Shown here: positions 46,901 to 57,199 of the stretch, piece by piece
Numbering within the stretch: position 1 is the first letter of the stretch
Layout: each line of letters opens with the position of its first letter
From: Bryoerythrophyllum caledonicum
Lineage: Eukaryota; Streptophyta; Bryopsida; Pottiales; Pottiaceae
Reading direction: 5' to 3'
NCBI GenBank assembly: GCA_963971425.1
Contig: OZ020517.1
Location: 29,902,668-29,966,667, forward strand
Length of the DNA: 64,000 nt
Made by a program: the position numbers and the translations under genes
Notes under the pieces: model-generated
Database searches by the model: none
The model's input: the letters and a program-made list of their open reading frames with translations, nothing else
What the model was told of the DNA's origin: nothing

Positions 46901-49773
46901 TCACATCCTCTCATTCCGTACTATCGCCATCTTTCTTGCTAATATTTTGTCCGTTCTTGCCGTGCGTTTGGGAGGTGGTTGTAGCGTCCCAAAAACACAG
47001 TCCCAGAATGAGCTTGTCACACCAAAGCTGTAGTTTTGCATCCCATTCTTGAAGTGATGGTTGTAATGCTCCTTCTACACATGATTAAAAGCACATCCAC
47101 ATAGGATCATCTTATGTATGACCAATATACTTATATATAATCTCTTCATATTTTGCATAACTAATAACCAATTATCTTATCTATATAAATTCCTCATTAA
47201 AATAGAGTACACCACTCCCCTTACTTCAAGCCATGCAACATACTTGTAATAATTATCTCTATCATGAAAAATCCACACATAGAGAACTTCAAATCCATTT
47301 TTTATTTCTATATTTCTATATTTTATTAAAGGAGTAAATTCTTGGAGGCCCTTGTAAATGATAGTAGAGTTCTACATTTTTAATACTTGTAACATCTACC
47401 AAGCACTTGCCAACATTTTGGTAATATTTGAATCCAATAAGAGAGGATTGAGAATGTACCTTCATCTTGTAATGGTGTTTTGTAAACGGTGTTCCGAAGT
47501 GGAGGAGATAGTGGGTGAGGTCGTATATGATGTACCCAAGTATTGTACCGCCGAAGAAGGAGGGCTTCCATTGTGGAGTAAGCACCAAGTCCAAGACCTT
47601 CCAGAACTGCAAAATGAACTCATTTATATCATGTGACTCAAATTATCATGTGGATATTGGAGTTATTTTGAAAGATGCCGTGAGTTTTAACTTTTTAATA
47701 AATAAATAAAATCAACCCCAAATAATTCTAAATTTCTATGATTAGCTTATAACAAGGAATAAGATAGTTAGTATTTATTTCTTCTTAAAGGCGGCTAAAA
47801 CTTGAGGTTTAACTAGAGTTTAAAGACCATTGAGCTCTTCCATAATCTATAAGTATAGATCATCTAGCTCGCCCGCATCAAATATTTATTATGAGCAAAC
47901 AAAGAATGATAAGTATTAATATTTAAAGTGGAATAGGAAGTAATCAAGCAATGACATTTTATAATACGATTCATGCTAATTTTTGACTTACATAGATGTG
48001 AATGTTTGAGTTTTTGTGGCTCTTACCACCATGCAAATGGCTGCTGTGTAAAGAGGGGGAAACACAAGCCGGTTGTCATCCATAGGGTGCTTGTGGTGAA
48101 ACCCATGAATGACATAGTGCATCTTGTTTGCCCTTCACATGTCACCATAAAAGTTGAATACAAAGAAGGGTTGATTCAATGAATTCCACAGTTTATTCTT
48201 TGATGTAAAATCCTAAATTCTTCTCCCTCTTCTTATTTTGTATACACACCAAAAAGTTTAGTATCAACCCTCACACCTCAGTCACGAACCATCTATAAAA
48301 AAGCATGTATTTTACTCTACAGAATACAAAAATGTATGAAAGTTCAGCAAGCACCTTACACCTTTGGATCGAAGATTGGTCAACTAACATCTTTCATATG
48401 GAGGTCATTTCAAACCATATCATGTTCAAATACAACACTATTCATGTAAGGCATACCCCCCACCTTCCTATCACCGCCACTCTATATTTGGTCTCAATTC
48501 CACCCCACATTCACCTCATCACCTCCCAATCACTCTTTGTCAGCTCCACATTAAGATCTACTATCGGTCAAAACCCCTGACTTTTGGCCGGCACTCATAG
48601 TGGCAGAATTAGGCTAAAATGACAGCAAACTTTGAAAATTCACAACTAATTCAATTTTCATCGGAAAAATATGAAATCACTTGGGTTGAGATTCCAATTC
48701 TATTTCCTATCACTGAAAAATAAAAGTAAAATTATTTGGGTTCTCTAGATACCTTTGAATACAGTGGCCAGCAGTGGCACCTTCTGACGTTAAAAGCGTG
48801 AATTAAGCTATTATGAGGCGTAATGGTCTTACATGGCAAAGGAGGCTTTCATGTGGAACACCCATCGGTGGAGAATGTACTCCAGAAGCGTCCAGAACAG
48901 AAGACCTTGGGTGAAGGAGAATGGCAGCAGGCGCACTGGCAAGCCTTCTGCCACCGCTTTGGCTTCACACCATGCCACTACAGGGCCCCAGATCAACGGA
49001 ATCATCCACCACTTGCACTTGGTGAAGTACTGCCACAACATCAAGGCAAGTGTTGCGCAAAAAATATCACAAATTCATCAAGAGAGATACAATTGGCAAC
49101 AAGATAATGCAACACTCGTAGCCACGAAGAAGCCAGAAGATGTTGAAAGCGGGAAAAACTCAGGATGGAATTCAGAGAGTGTGCACCTCCATCAGATCGC
49201 TGTCGAACAAGCGTGGACACTCTTTCCGCTTCACAGGCTGATGCACCCACTCATCGTAATCCGAACCAAGATATCCAACCTGGAAAAGAAAACCAACACT
49301 CACACCGTTCCAACGTCATTCTCAGCCTGGCTTGCACTAATTAGATGCACCAACTCGAAGCCATGGGAATTAGTTGCAGTTCAAACTATTTTCAATGACA
49401 AGAAATGGCCAATATGCAAGTCATTCTGATAATCCACCATGTGACGTCGAATACTTTCTTCTTTGTAGATATCCTCTTTGTGTGTTCTGTTAGAGGCACT
49501 AGTGCAGATGGGGTTGTTTTCGACACTTTTACGTAATGCACAAGGTTTGGAGAGTTTTTAGACCACCTAAAAAGTGTAGAAAGCAGCCCCATGTGTGCTT
49601 GTGAAAGAGTATTTTTTGAGTTTCAGTGCGAGTAGTAATCTTACTTGGGCCACCATGGGTTTCGTCATGTCAATGCTGAAGCTGGTGGTCGTTCTGGCGC
49701 TCATGATCCCATTTGCCATAAGAGGCTTCCGCAGCACATGCTCCTCGTAGCTGCTGAATCCATCCGACGCCAT
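46901..49773 (-). CDS. FAH1: Fatty acid 2-hydroxylase (sphingolipid alpha-hydroxylase)
   Basis: Six exons with GT-AG borders: 49773-49645, 49279-49187, 49029-48833, 48132-48027, 47606-47460 and 47074-46901, coding 281 residues. The histidine clusters of the membrane di-iron hydroxylase fold are intact: HRWVFH (128-133), HGFHHKH (149-155), DLTHYLLH (204-211) and EHYNHHF (226-232). Hydrophobic segments near residues 82-94 and 115-127 fit membrane spans. As in other plants, no cytochrome b5 domain is fused. The enzyme 2-hydroxylates fatty acyl chains of ceramides in the endoplasmic reticulum, using cytochrome b5. The N-terminus has about 30 residues before the conserved SFSIDMTKP block, and a basic tail of about 25 residues follows FGTL, so it is longer than Arabidopsis FAH1 (237 aa). 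Introns 3 and 4 contain dispersed repeats. Confidence 0.95.
47778..47850. repeat. Dispersed repeat (GGCGGCTAA family), copy 2
   Basis: It lies in intron 4 of the hydroxylase gene. It shares CTTCTTAAAGGCGGCTAAAA, GAGTTTAAAGACCA and GCTCTTCCAT with the copy at 52231 and, less well, 31619. Confidence 0.65.
48303..48765. repeat. Interspersed repeat X (copy 4) in hydroxylase intron 3
   Basis: The first part (ATGTATTTTACTCTAC, then CAGCAAGCACCTTACACC) matches the hairpin MITE half-unit. The rest matches 43940-44052 joined directly to 44471-44710. This copy lacks the insertion present at 44053-44470 and so records the pre-insertion state. Confidence 0.75.
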
Positions 49774-51928
49774 TCTTTACTGTAGCAAAAGCTCAGATCC
49801 TGCAAGCTGCACGCCACATCTCCCCCAGCACGTTCATCGAACTCTATCACTGGGAAAAATCTCCTTGCGAGAAGGAAAACATAAACACGGAGTTCTTCAA
49901 AAAGCCCCCTCTAAACATGAACCATGTGGTGTATTTAGAAACTTAAAACCCCGATTGAGCAAGCATGAAACACTGCCAAAGTAATGAGAATCACTATCCT
50001 CGTTATGGTCCGGAGATTGTTTACATGCAAGACCTACCTTCGTCAAGGTCCCAGAAACCACCAGTTCTAGCGCTCAATTATTTTCCAGAAGGATGCACAC
50101 TACAACTTCTCAACTCTGATTCGTCCAGTCCACTGGAGCACCTCAGCCAAGCCCTGTACTTATTTCTAATTAGTATCGCACGAGAAAAGGAGCTCAAAAA
50201 GGAAGGCAAAAGGAGAGGTGCCTGATGAGCACATTGCAATGGCATGATGCAGGGGATGGCTGCTTTTTTGGCTCCAGGGAAACGTCCTCATGAAACGCCA
50301 TTGTTCTCCTCCCTCGGCATGATCCATATGACCGTGAACTATTGCGTTGTCGCTGGTCATCGTGTATGTGTGACCGTGAACTATTGCGCCGCCGCTGGTC
50401 ATCGTGTATGTGTGTGCAGAGGCTTGCGGTGTATTGATCACCTGAAATATAATGAATGAAGTACGTGCAGATGGTGTGATGTCGTCTTCCTCTGATTATG
50501 GTCATAGGAATTGACGTATGCATCAGGGTGCTTGTGGTCTAGGTTTATGTTACATGCTTTGAGACGTCGGTCCGCAATTTGTGTGTTTTGGTACAGAATG
50601 ATACACCCCATTTGAGTAAAAGAGAGTGGCTGTGGATGATTATTGCTTTGCGACCTGGAACATATGAAAATGTTCATTCTTCATGGGTTGAGTAACGTCT
50701 ATCACTTTTCCATCAATTTAACTCTCCTTCTCATCATTCAGCGATTTAATTGCAGAGTCCTGATCTGACCGGCAATCTAGTTGACCTTGCATATGTTGTG
50801 ACCCGTTCAAGCACACATGAGTATCACCACCAAAGTTCATCCCGCGAGTGTGAGGTGTTGTAGGCCCTTCAGAGTTTCGTAGCATCTAGTCTTGCTGAAA
50901 TTGTTGTTGGCAATGGCAACACGGCACCTACACCACAACATTCATTGCAGGACTTGACTAGGGTTGTCTTGACCAAAATGTGATCGGTTGTCCGTCCAAA
51001 GAGTCTTACATCCGCTGCAGTTGTAAGTATTCAAACATATTTGGACATGTTACGGGCATATTCAAAGAATTTGTATAAAATCTTGTAAGATAATACTAAA
51101 CATTTGTCGTACTCAAGTATATGGGTTATCACTAGAATGTAATGCAAGTAAGCTACGGTAAGAACACCAATAATCAATCCTATGTGTAAAAGCACCTTGA
51201 TCTATTACACATGAACATTTCTGAGCTGAAATGTCAAGCAATAGAAGATTGGGACAATTTTACACAGGTCGGTTATGGGTAAGTTCTTACCAACAATACT
51301 GAGAAGCTGGTTGGATGGAATTCCAGCCCATTTTCCGGGTTACCAACTCATGATGCTCAACATGTTTTTCCTCTTGAAAAGCGTGTCCGCTGCAATCGTG
51401 CTCTGTCCAGCTCCATCACACCACAAGCATGCATGCATTTGATCCCAGTTTCATGAGAATGCCACTTTACTTTGTGTGCTGTTTAGTTGGCATCATGGCA
51501 GAACCTGAATGAACTTGCTTGCATATCATCAAATTAGCACCTCATTGCAACAAGGAGGTTCCCACTTCTGGTTGAAAATTACATGTTGATGCCCCCTCCA
51601 GTTTTGAATATAGAGTAGCCCTATATGTTTTAGCTTGAATTGCTTCTGTGACCATTCATAGCCAACCTCACAAATGAATTAGAAGATCATGGACTAAGCC
51701 TTCCAAGTGATTAACCATGGACCAAAAAACAGTGTGCCATAACTACAAATTGTGTCACATTTTCTCTTACAGCTCTACACGGCTAACGAATTGTTTAAAG
51801 ACAACTTGACGTAACCAAAGACAACTATGAATGCCTAGTTCTTTCTGTGTAAAGAATAAGACTACCTTTTTTCTTTACAGATGTAACCACGATGTTCATG
51901 GTGAGAAGCGCTAGGACTTGGAATATGT
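49774..51928. other. Intergenic region between hydroxylase promoter and proteasome gene
   Basis: The part next to 49774 should hold the minus-strand promoter of the hydroxylase gene. 50330-50413 holds two copies of a 42-bp tandem unit. The overlapping frames at 50166-50523 are produced by that repeat. No other gene is seen. The part near 51900 is the 3' flank of the proteasome gene. Confidence 0.45.
50330..50413. repeat. Tandem repeat, 42-bp unit, 2 copies
   Basis: GACCGTGAACTATTGCG, then CGCTGGTCATCGTGTATG, occurs twice exactly 42 bp apart, differing by a few bases (TTGT against CCGC). Confidence 0.85.
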
Positions 51929-53907
51929 TTACGACTCGCCTATCTCTGCCTCGGCGGGAGCCTCTTGAACCGGGTAGTAGCTGTAATGAAGCTCACCAAC
52001 ATCATCACCTGACATTTTCTTCCACCCTGCAGGACCTACATAGTAAACTGCACGCCAACGAAGTCTTGTGTTAAAATCCATGACGATAGAGTAAAGTGAG
52101 GAAAAGATACCATGGCTTTTGTCCTCTTTTTTCTCATTTTTATTTATGAAAATCAGCGCTCAATAGCTCGCAAATTTATCTATAATCAGCTCTAAGTGGG
52201 AAAAGAGCAGGTGAGCATTCATGACCTCTCCTTCTTCCTTCTTAAACGCGGCTAAAACTAATTCTAACTTGAGTTTAAAGACTAATAAGCACTTCCATAC
52301 TTAATTAAAGGATCCTAGTTGAGGCACCACCAAGCTCTTCCATTGAAAGAGTAGTATGATAAATGAAAAGAGGGGTGTCTCATTGAGACTTTGGGTGACT
52401 TAAGAAGGAACTGAAATATGAGCCAGACATAGTGTATCATGCCAGACTATAAACCACGACATGGAAGGTGTGAAGTCAACAAGGATACTCACCACTAACC
52501 ACACCACCACTAGCTCCATCACGGAAAGTGGCGTGGTAAATAGCACGACGAGCAAGTTCTACTGCTTCGTCAATAGACATATCCCAATTGAACCTGAAAA
52601 ATGGACAGTAAGAGCAGATTTTCAGAAGCCAGGAAAGTAACTTGGTGCAAAGAACAATGGAGTACGATACAATCCTTCAGCCCAAAGAAAAGCTCTACAG
52701 GTTCAACATAAAGATTCTAACCCTGTATCGAGAACACCATATGCATAGGTAGATCCAGATCCAACTGAGAAGCGCGTGCCCTTCACTCTGCCTCCCTCAC
52801 TGTCCACATAGTAAAGGCCTGGACCCTGCAATTGATATGTGCTTCATGTTACCAAACTACAGATAAAAAATTCCAAATTCCAGGGCCAAATTGTGAAAAT
52901 TTCAAATCCAGAGAAAATACATCAAATTCACTCACTGTTTCGTCCCAGCCGGCAATCATAGTGCCCATAGATAAACCCATGCCTCTGTACGAATAAAGGG
53001 TATTTGCGAGCAGCTTTGAAGCGCCAGTCACTGAAATACGCCTCTTGTTTGCTAACTCGTGCAGCCGGCACTGTCAAGATCATGTAAAGCACCAAGTCAG
53101 CCTGCATCTTTCTAAAAACCTTGAAGATGTAAGCAAAAAGTCAATGCCAGCTTTTCCAAGAAAACCCCTGAAACAACACCGTATACGAAAAGCCACACAG
53201 TAATCAGCGAATAGAAAGTGCCAGCAAGTGAAGTAGACTGAAATTACCCGTGTGCCCAGGTTTCGTTGCCAAAACTGACAGTCGGCAGCACCTCCAGCCA
53301 TAGTGCCCAACAAGTAAGGGTTTATTTCCAGAATCTTCTTCACCGACTGGGAGGCTGTCATGGAATACCAACAACACTGTCAGCACAGCTGTGTTGCCAC
53401 GAACATCTTTCAAACAACAGCAACGTTTCCAAAGTCCATTTGTATGAATAAGTCTTCAAGAACCACATTATAAGGAACCTCAAAAAAAGGTATATGAAAT
53501 ATTCCACCCATCCTGACAGCTATACAACAAGATGTCTTAAGAGTTAGTGAATAAACTTAGACATCTTCATGTGTAGGTCGAATACCATACAGAACCAACA
53601 ACTCACGTAATGTACTGAACCCACAGTCGCTCAGTGCACGTTTGAGGCTGACAAACATAAAACTCCACACGTCCTTCCACTCAAAATCTCGATTCTAACG
53701 CGACAAAGCCATTAGATGATTCGTGATGGTTCTTAAAAGAGAACAATACAAACAAATGCTGGAATGAAAGTACGTACAAATGTAGTTGCCCATGCTGGCA
53801 CGCGAGTCTGCAGCCACAATCACGCCATGCTTGAACACAAAAGCCAAGGTCGTCGTACCCTTGGCGGGCTTCACCATTTGCACTGCGGCCTTCTGGAACC
53901 CATCGAA
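51929..53907 (-). CDS. PBE1: 20S proteasome subunit beta type-5 (chymotrypsin-like), first exon not found
   Basis: Six consecutive exons read cleanly on the minus strand: 53907-53778, 53354-53248, 53070-52936, 52825-52722, 52593-52493 and 52047-51929, giving 231 residues to the stop. The region begins [17 protein letters not shown], the end of the propeptide. The catalytic Thr1 follows in TTTLAF, with Asp17 ([10 protein letters not shown]) and Lys33 (SSQSVKK) in the expected places. Later blocks ([37 protein letters not shown]) are canonical. In plants the roughly 40-residue propeptide start lies on a separate exon. No ATG exon ending in phase 0 could be found between 53908 and 54480. The coordinates therefore cover the supported part only. 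The intron between the last two exons holds a dispersed repeat. Confidence 0.94.
52231..52345. repeat. Dispersed repeat (GGCGGCTAA family), copy 3
   Basis: It lies in the last intron of the proteasome gene. It contains CTTCTTAAACGCGGCTAAAA, CTAACTTGAGTTTAAAGACT and CAAGCTCTTCCAT, the most complete version of this repeat in the window. Confidence 0.7.
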
Positions 53908-54479
53908 CTGCACAGCACCAAAATCAACACATACACACGTCAAACAAACTCCTCACAAAGGAGACCCGAACAACACAGCCTATCAAATCCACACACAATT
54001 TCATCCAATTACGGTTAGCAATTCATTTCCATTGATTGAAACCGGGATATCCAAGTGCATAAAATGCAGCAGGAAGGGGTTCACCGTCACCTATACCACT
54101 CTCTGGCTCCTCAGCTCAAACCATAATCCTAAATCATTCTTCACCTCCTCAGCCGGGCTTCCATTCCAACTTGGAGTACCGTATTTTACAGATACCCAGA
54201 CTCGCACTACCATGTGCTAATACACAATTCAAATGCAAAAGCAACCAGATGAAATCCTAATCCTAAACTACTCTCGCTTACAACCCTAATTGTCACAGGA
54301 ACAGTCCTTGCACATGCAATTATGGCCCCTTTTCCACGAGTCTACGAGTCCACAGGTCTCACAACTCTCCATGGATCCATATCTTAATTAGCTGAGCGCT
54401 GGGCTGATCTGATGGCGGTAAAGGAATTTCACGAAGTATACCTACAGCCCTGAACTGCAGTTTCCGGCCCCCTCGATCA
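53908..54479. other. Region between proteasome exon 2 and the upstream unknown gene
   Basis: The proteasome gene's first exon is expected here or further upstream. The acceptor TGTGCAG at 53908 is strong. The only ATG frames on the minus strand here are short or end out of phase. A donor-like GTAG/GTATAC lies near 54441. Confidence 0.5.
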
Positions 54480-54977
54480 TCATTTATTATTGCGCTGCTT
54501 CTGCTTCTTCTCGGGCTTCTTCCTCTGCTCCCCTCGCTGCTCCTTGGCAAACTTTTTGTACAATCCCTTGTTAGCGGCCTCAACCAGGGCAGCTTTACTC
54601 ACGCCAAAGTAGTCTTGCAACACGGGCGCCAGGTCATGCGAGGTGCACAGCTCGAAACTTGTTGTCGAACCGTCGCGAGCGTGCTGTAGCTTCCGGGCGA
54701 TGGCCAATTGGAGCGCTTCCTGCAGTGTGAGTCCCTCCCTTCCCTGGAAAGAAAGCAGCGCATTGGCCTGCTCCGGGGAGAAATACACTGACGACATGTA
54801 GAAGCTCGCCGTTGGATCCTGCAGGAGACGCAGGCGCGCTCCCTCATCTTTCCCGAACACCAGGTCATGGATAAAATACTTCAACCTGTTATACAGGTTC
54901 TTGTCCGCCTGCAGCGCTTGCAACCGCCCGGCGTACAAGCCAGCTGCATCCAACTCCAACTCCAACTCCTCCTCCAT
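54480..54977 (-). CDS. Intronless unknown protein, 165 aa
   Basis: An uninterrupted, GC-rich frame codes 165 residues from an ATG in strong initiation context (AGCATGG), starting MEEELELELDAAGLYAGRL. It is probably a real gene: the frame is clean, helical and of mixed composition. It has an acidic start, a block KNLYNRLKYFIHDLVFG, a block SPEQANALLSFQGREGLTLQ, a possible second fold near SHDLAPVLQDYFGVSKAALV, and a very basic tail (KKPEKKQKQR) that could bind nucleic acid or act as a nuclear signal. I do not recognise the family. It ends about 570 bp upstream of proteasome exon 2 on the same strand, so either an independent neighbour or a shared transcript is possible. Confidence 0.7.
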   Translation of the reverse strand: MEEELELELDAAGLYAGRLQALQADKNLYNRLKYFIHDLVFGKDEGARLRLLQDPTASFYMSSVYFSPEQANALLSFQGREGLTLQEALQLAIARKLQHARDGSTTSFELCTSHDLAPVLQDYFGVSKAALVEAANKGLYKKFAKEQRGEQRKKPEKKQKQRNNK

Positions 54978-55821
54978 GCTCGCTCCAACACCAACAATCA
55001 AAACTCTCCAATCTCAAAGCACAAACAAATAGCGGAACTGACGCATTAGGGTTTCTCTGCACTCTCGGTCGAGATTTGTGAGACTCGAATGACACAAATC
55101 CCACACACTCTGATATTCAATTCCACTTGCTGATCAATTACGCCATATTATTTATCTCCTTGCAAAGCAGGAGGGAAGTCCTTGGAAACGTAAAAGTAAA
55201 CGTAAACGCAAACGTAAAATAACCTAAAAGTAAAAATGACCAAACGTGCGACGAATGTGATTTTATTTTTCTTCTCGGCAGCAGTAAATATGGTCTCGTA
55301 CACGGCATTGTAGGTCTAAGAGCGAGACAAAGTGTGGAAAACAGACTGATGACAATTCCTGGATTTGGAGATCTGAATTTATGGAGATCGTTAAGTAGCT
55401 TTTCGTTTTGTGGCAGGAAACAGTTGACTCATGGATTGTAGTCATACGAATTTGAAATCCATAGTTCCTCATTCTGGTGAGTGCGAAGAAAGCTGATCGC
55501 TTTACTTGCACCACATCATTGAGACAACGACGTTAGAATGCGAGCGGTGAGCGGTGAGCAATGAGCCTTTTTTAAGTATAGAATATGATGATTATGAGAA
55601 TACTCCCAAAATAAGATTTTGTTTCAACTAATAATAGTACTTTTTGAAACCTATAACAGTGGAGTGCAAAATGTCTTCAATGACATTAAAGTTCTAGATG
55701 GCCTCCTACTGGACTGAACTTCGAGTCATTTCAAAAATATAAGGTTAGATTTTGCACCTTCTTTGATACCCAAATTGCTCTCTCCAATTTACAAATAGAT
55801 GATTTTTGTGGATGAAAAATA
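54978..55821. other. Upstream region of the 165-aa gene, no further gene
   Basis: It contains the likely promoter and leader of the minus-strand unknown gene. Near 55185-55235 the words CGTAAAAGTAAA, CGTAAACGCAAA and CGTAAAA recur in short succession. Frames at 55263-55514 have no domain. Confidence 0.4.
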
Positions 55822-56331
55822 TTATGGACGTATAGAGTTATAGATTAACAAATTTCGTGGATGAACAAGTTTAGGGTTGAAAAGGGTGCACGGATGTGCA
55901 TCATTCAAATGGATTAACTCGATTTTTCTAATATGATGATGAAGTACGCAAATGTATACTATAGCAACGACATTTAAAATAGATAGTACTCTAGAAAGCA
56001 CCACGTACAGTGTAGTGATGCCAGCCTCTTCGCGAACAAAATTTGCCAACTCCACAGTCGACATCTTGCAAAGACGCCAATAATATGTACCACTACAATC
56101 TACGAAACTGGAGTCTGGACTCCAGTCAAAGCCAAGGAAGTACGCAATGCCTTTGTAAGCTTTGCGTGTGCCATAAGTCCAACGAACAGTCCCATCCTGA
56201 TTATACTTCACCAACGTCTCGAATCTCTTGGATAACTTCGCAACATGGCCTGACAGTTCTCGGGTAGCTCCATATGATCGGGCATCCACCAAGTAGCTCT
56301 CAATGTCGTATTTAGTTGGGGGGTATGCCAT
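55822..56331 (-). CDS. Possible exon of an unknown protein
   Basis: A 169-residue frame starts MAYPPTKYDIESYLVDARSY. The first 105 or so residues look like a real protein (GTVRWTYGTRKAYKGIAYFL, then DWSPDSSFVDCSGTYYW), while the rest looks like intron or untranslated sequence. A donor-like CT/GTACGT near 56010 fits that change, and the ATG directly follows an acceptor-like TTACAG, suggesting an upstream exon. I recognise no domain. It could be a separate spliced gene or a piece carried by the neighbouring MULE-like element. Confidence 0.4.
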   Translation of the reverse strand: MAYPPTKYDIESYLVDARSYGATRELSGHVAKLSKRFETLVKYNQDGTVRWTYGTRKAYKGIAYFLGFDWSPDSSFVDCSGTYYWRLCKMSTVELANFVREEAGITTLYVVLSRVLSILNVVAIVYICVLHHHIRKIELIHLNDAHPCTLFNPKLVHPRNLLIYNSIRP

Positions 56332-57199
56332 CTGTAATTACAAGGAAGCACAATTCAGAATCACCTCATTCACGAAGGTTAGAAAATGACTTGTCTAAAC
56401 GAATAATTGAGCCATGATTCTAAATAAAATGGAATACCAAGACAAAGTTTGAAGATACCATATCTGCATGCTAAAATGGCCTCAATGCATGTTCAAATGA
56501 AAAGAGGATAGACTTATACAAAGACGAAGGATGTTGCTAAAACAACCATTATGGTTTATTGGCAACCATTTGAACATACATCGGTACAATACTTGTATTG
56601 TACCTCAAATTACTTCACTAGTATACGATAACTCACGTTTCCCAAAAATAAACGCCTTCACATCTTAGGATTAAAAAATCTAGTTTTGGGCTTTTAGAAG
56701 AAATAATTTTTAAATTTTTTTTTAATGTACAGTATTTGTTTTTCCTTGAAATTCTAACCACTACTCTCATGAAATTATACAGTGAATTTTACAATATAGC
56801 AATTGAGAGATTATGGGCACTTTGGTGACACAGTGCCCATATGGAGCACTGTTTGTTCTTGTAGTTGCGTTTTTAACTGCCATTAAGTCCTTCCATCCTT
56901 TGTCTAAAAGAAAACAATGAATTTACAAAATACCAATTGAAGGATTATGGGCACCTTGGCGCCAAAGTGCCCATATGGAGTACTAGAATGTCTTGTAGTT
57001 GAGTTATTCTACAGTTAATAAATCCTTCTATTCTTCACACAATACATTAAAACAATTAACTTTACAAAATTGCACTGGCGGAAATATAGGCACCTTAGTA
57101 CCAAGGTGCCAAGGTGGCGCTCCAAGTTCTTATGTAAAATCCCAAACATATATTAGAAACGAGGAAGTAATATGTCTGTACTACAGAAAACCTACAATC
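56332..57199. other. Spacer containing a three-copy palindromic tandem repeat
   Basis: Apart from the repeat at 56777-57110, nothing is recognisable. It separates the unknown exon from the end of the MULE-like transposase. Confidence 0.5.
56777..57110. repeat. Tandem repeat, about 134-139 bp, 3 copies, each with a hairpin
   Basis: Each copy has TTTACAAAAT- or TTTACAATAT-like sequence, then a palindrome of about 24 bp: GGGCACTTTGGTGACACAGT then GCCC (56815), GGGCACCTTGGCGCCAAAGT then GCCC (56949), and GGCACCTTAGTACCAAGGTG then CC (57089). The spacer has a CTTGTAGTTGnGTT motif and a TAAnTCCTTC motif. Arm pairing is kept while the loop sequence varies. Confidence 0.75.

Noticed and set aside
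53695-53943. Extension of proteasome exon 2 upstream to 53943
   Set aside because: The extension lacks an ATG and ends in a pyrimidine-rich acceptor (TGTGCAG), so it is intron sequence.
54978-55001. Longer start for the 165-aa protein
   Set aside because: The apparent upstream start is a TTG codon. The ATG at 54977 has strong initiation context.
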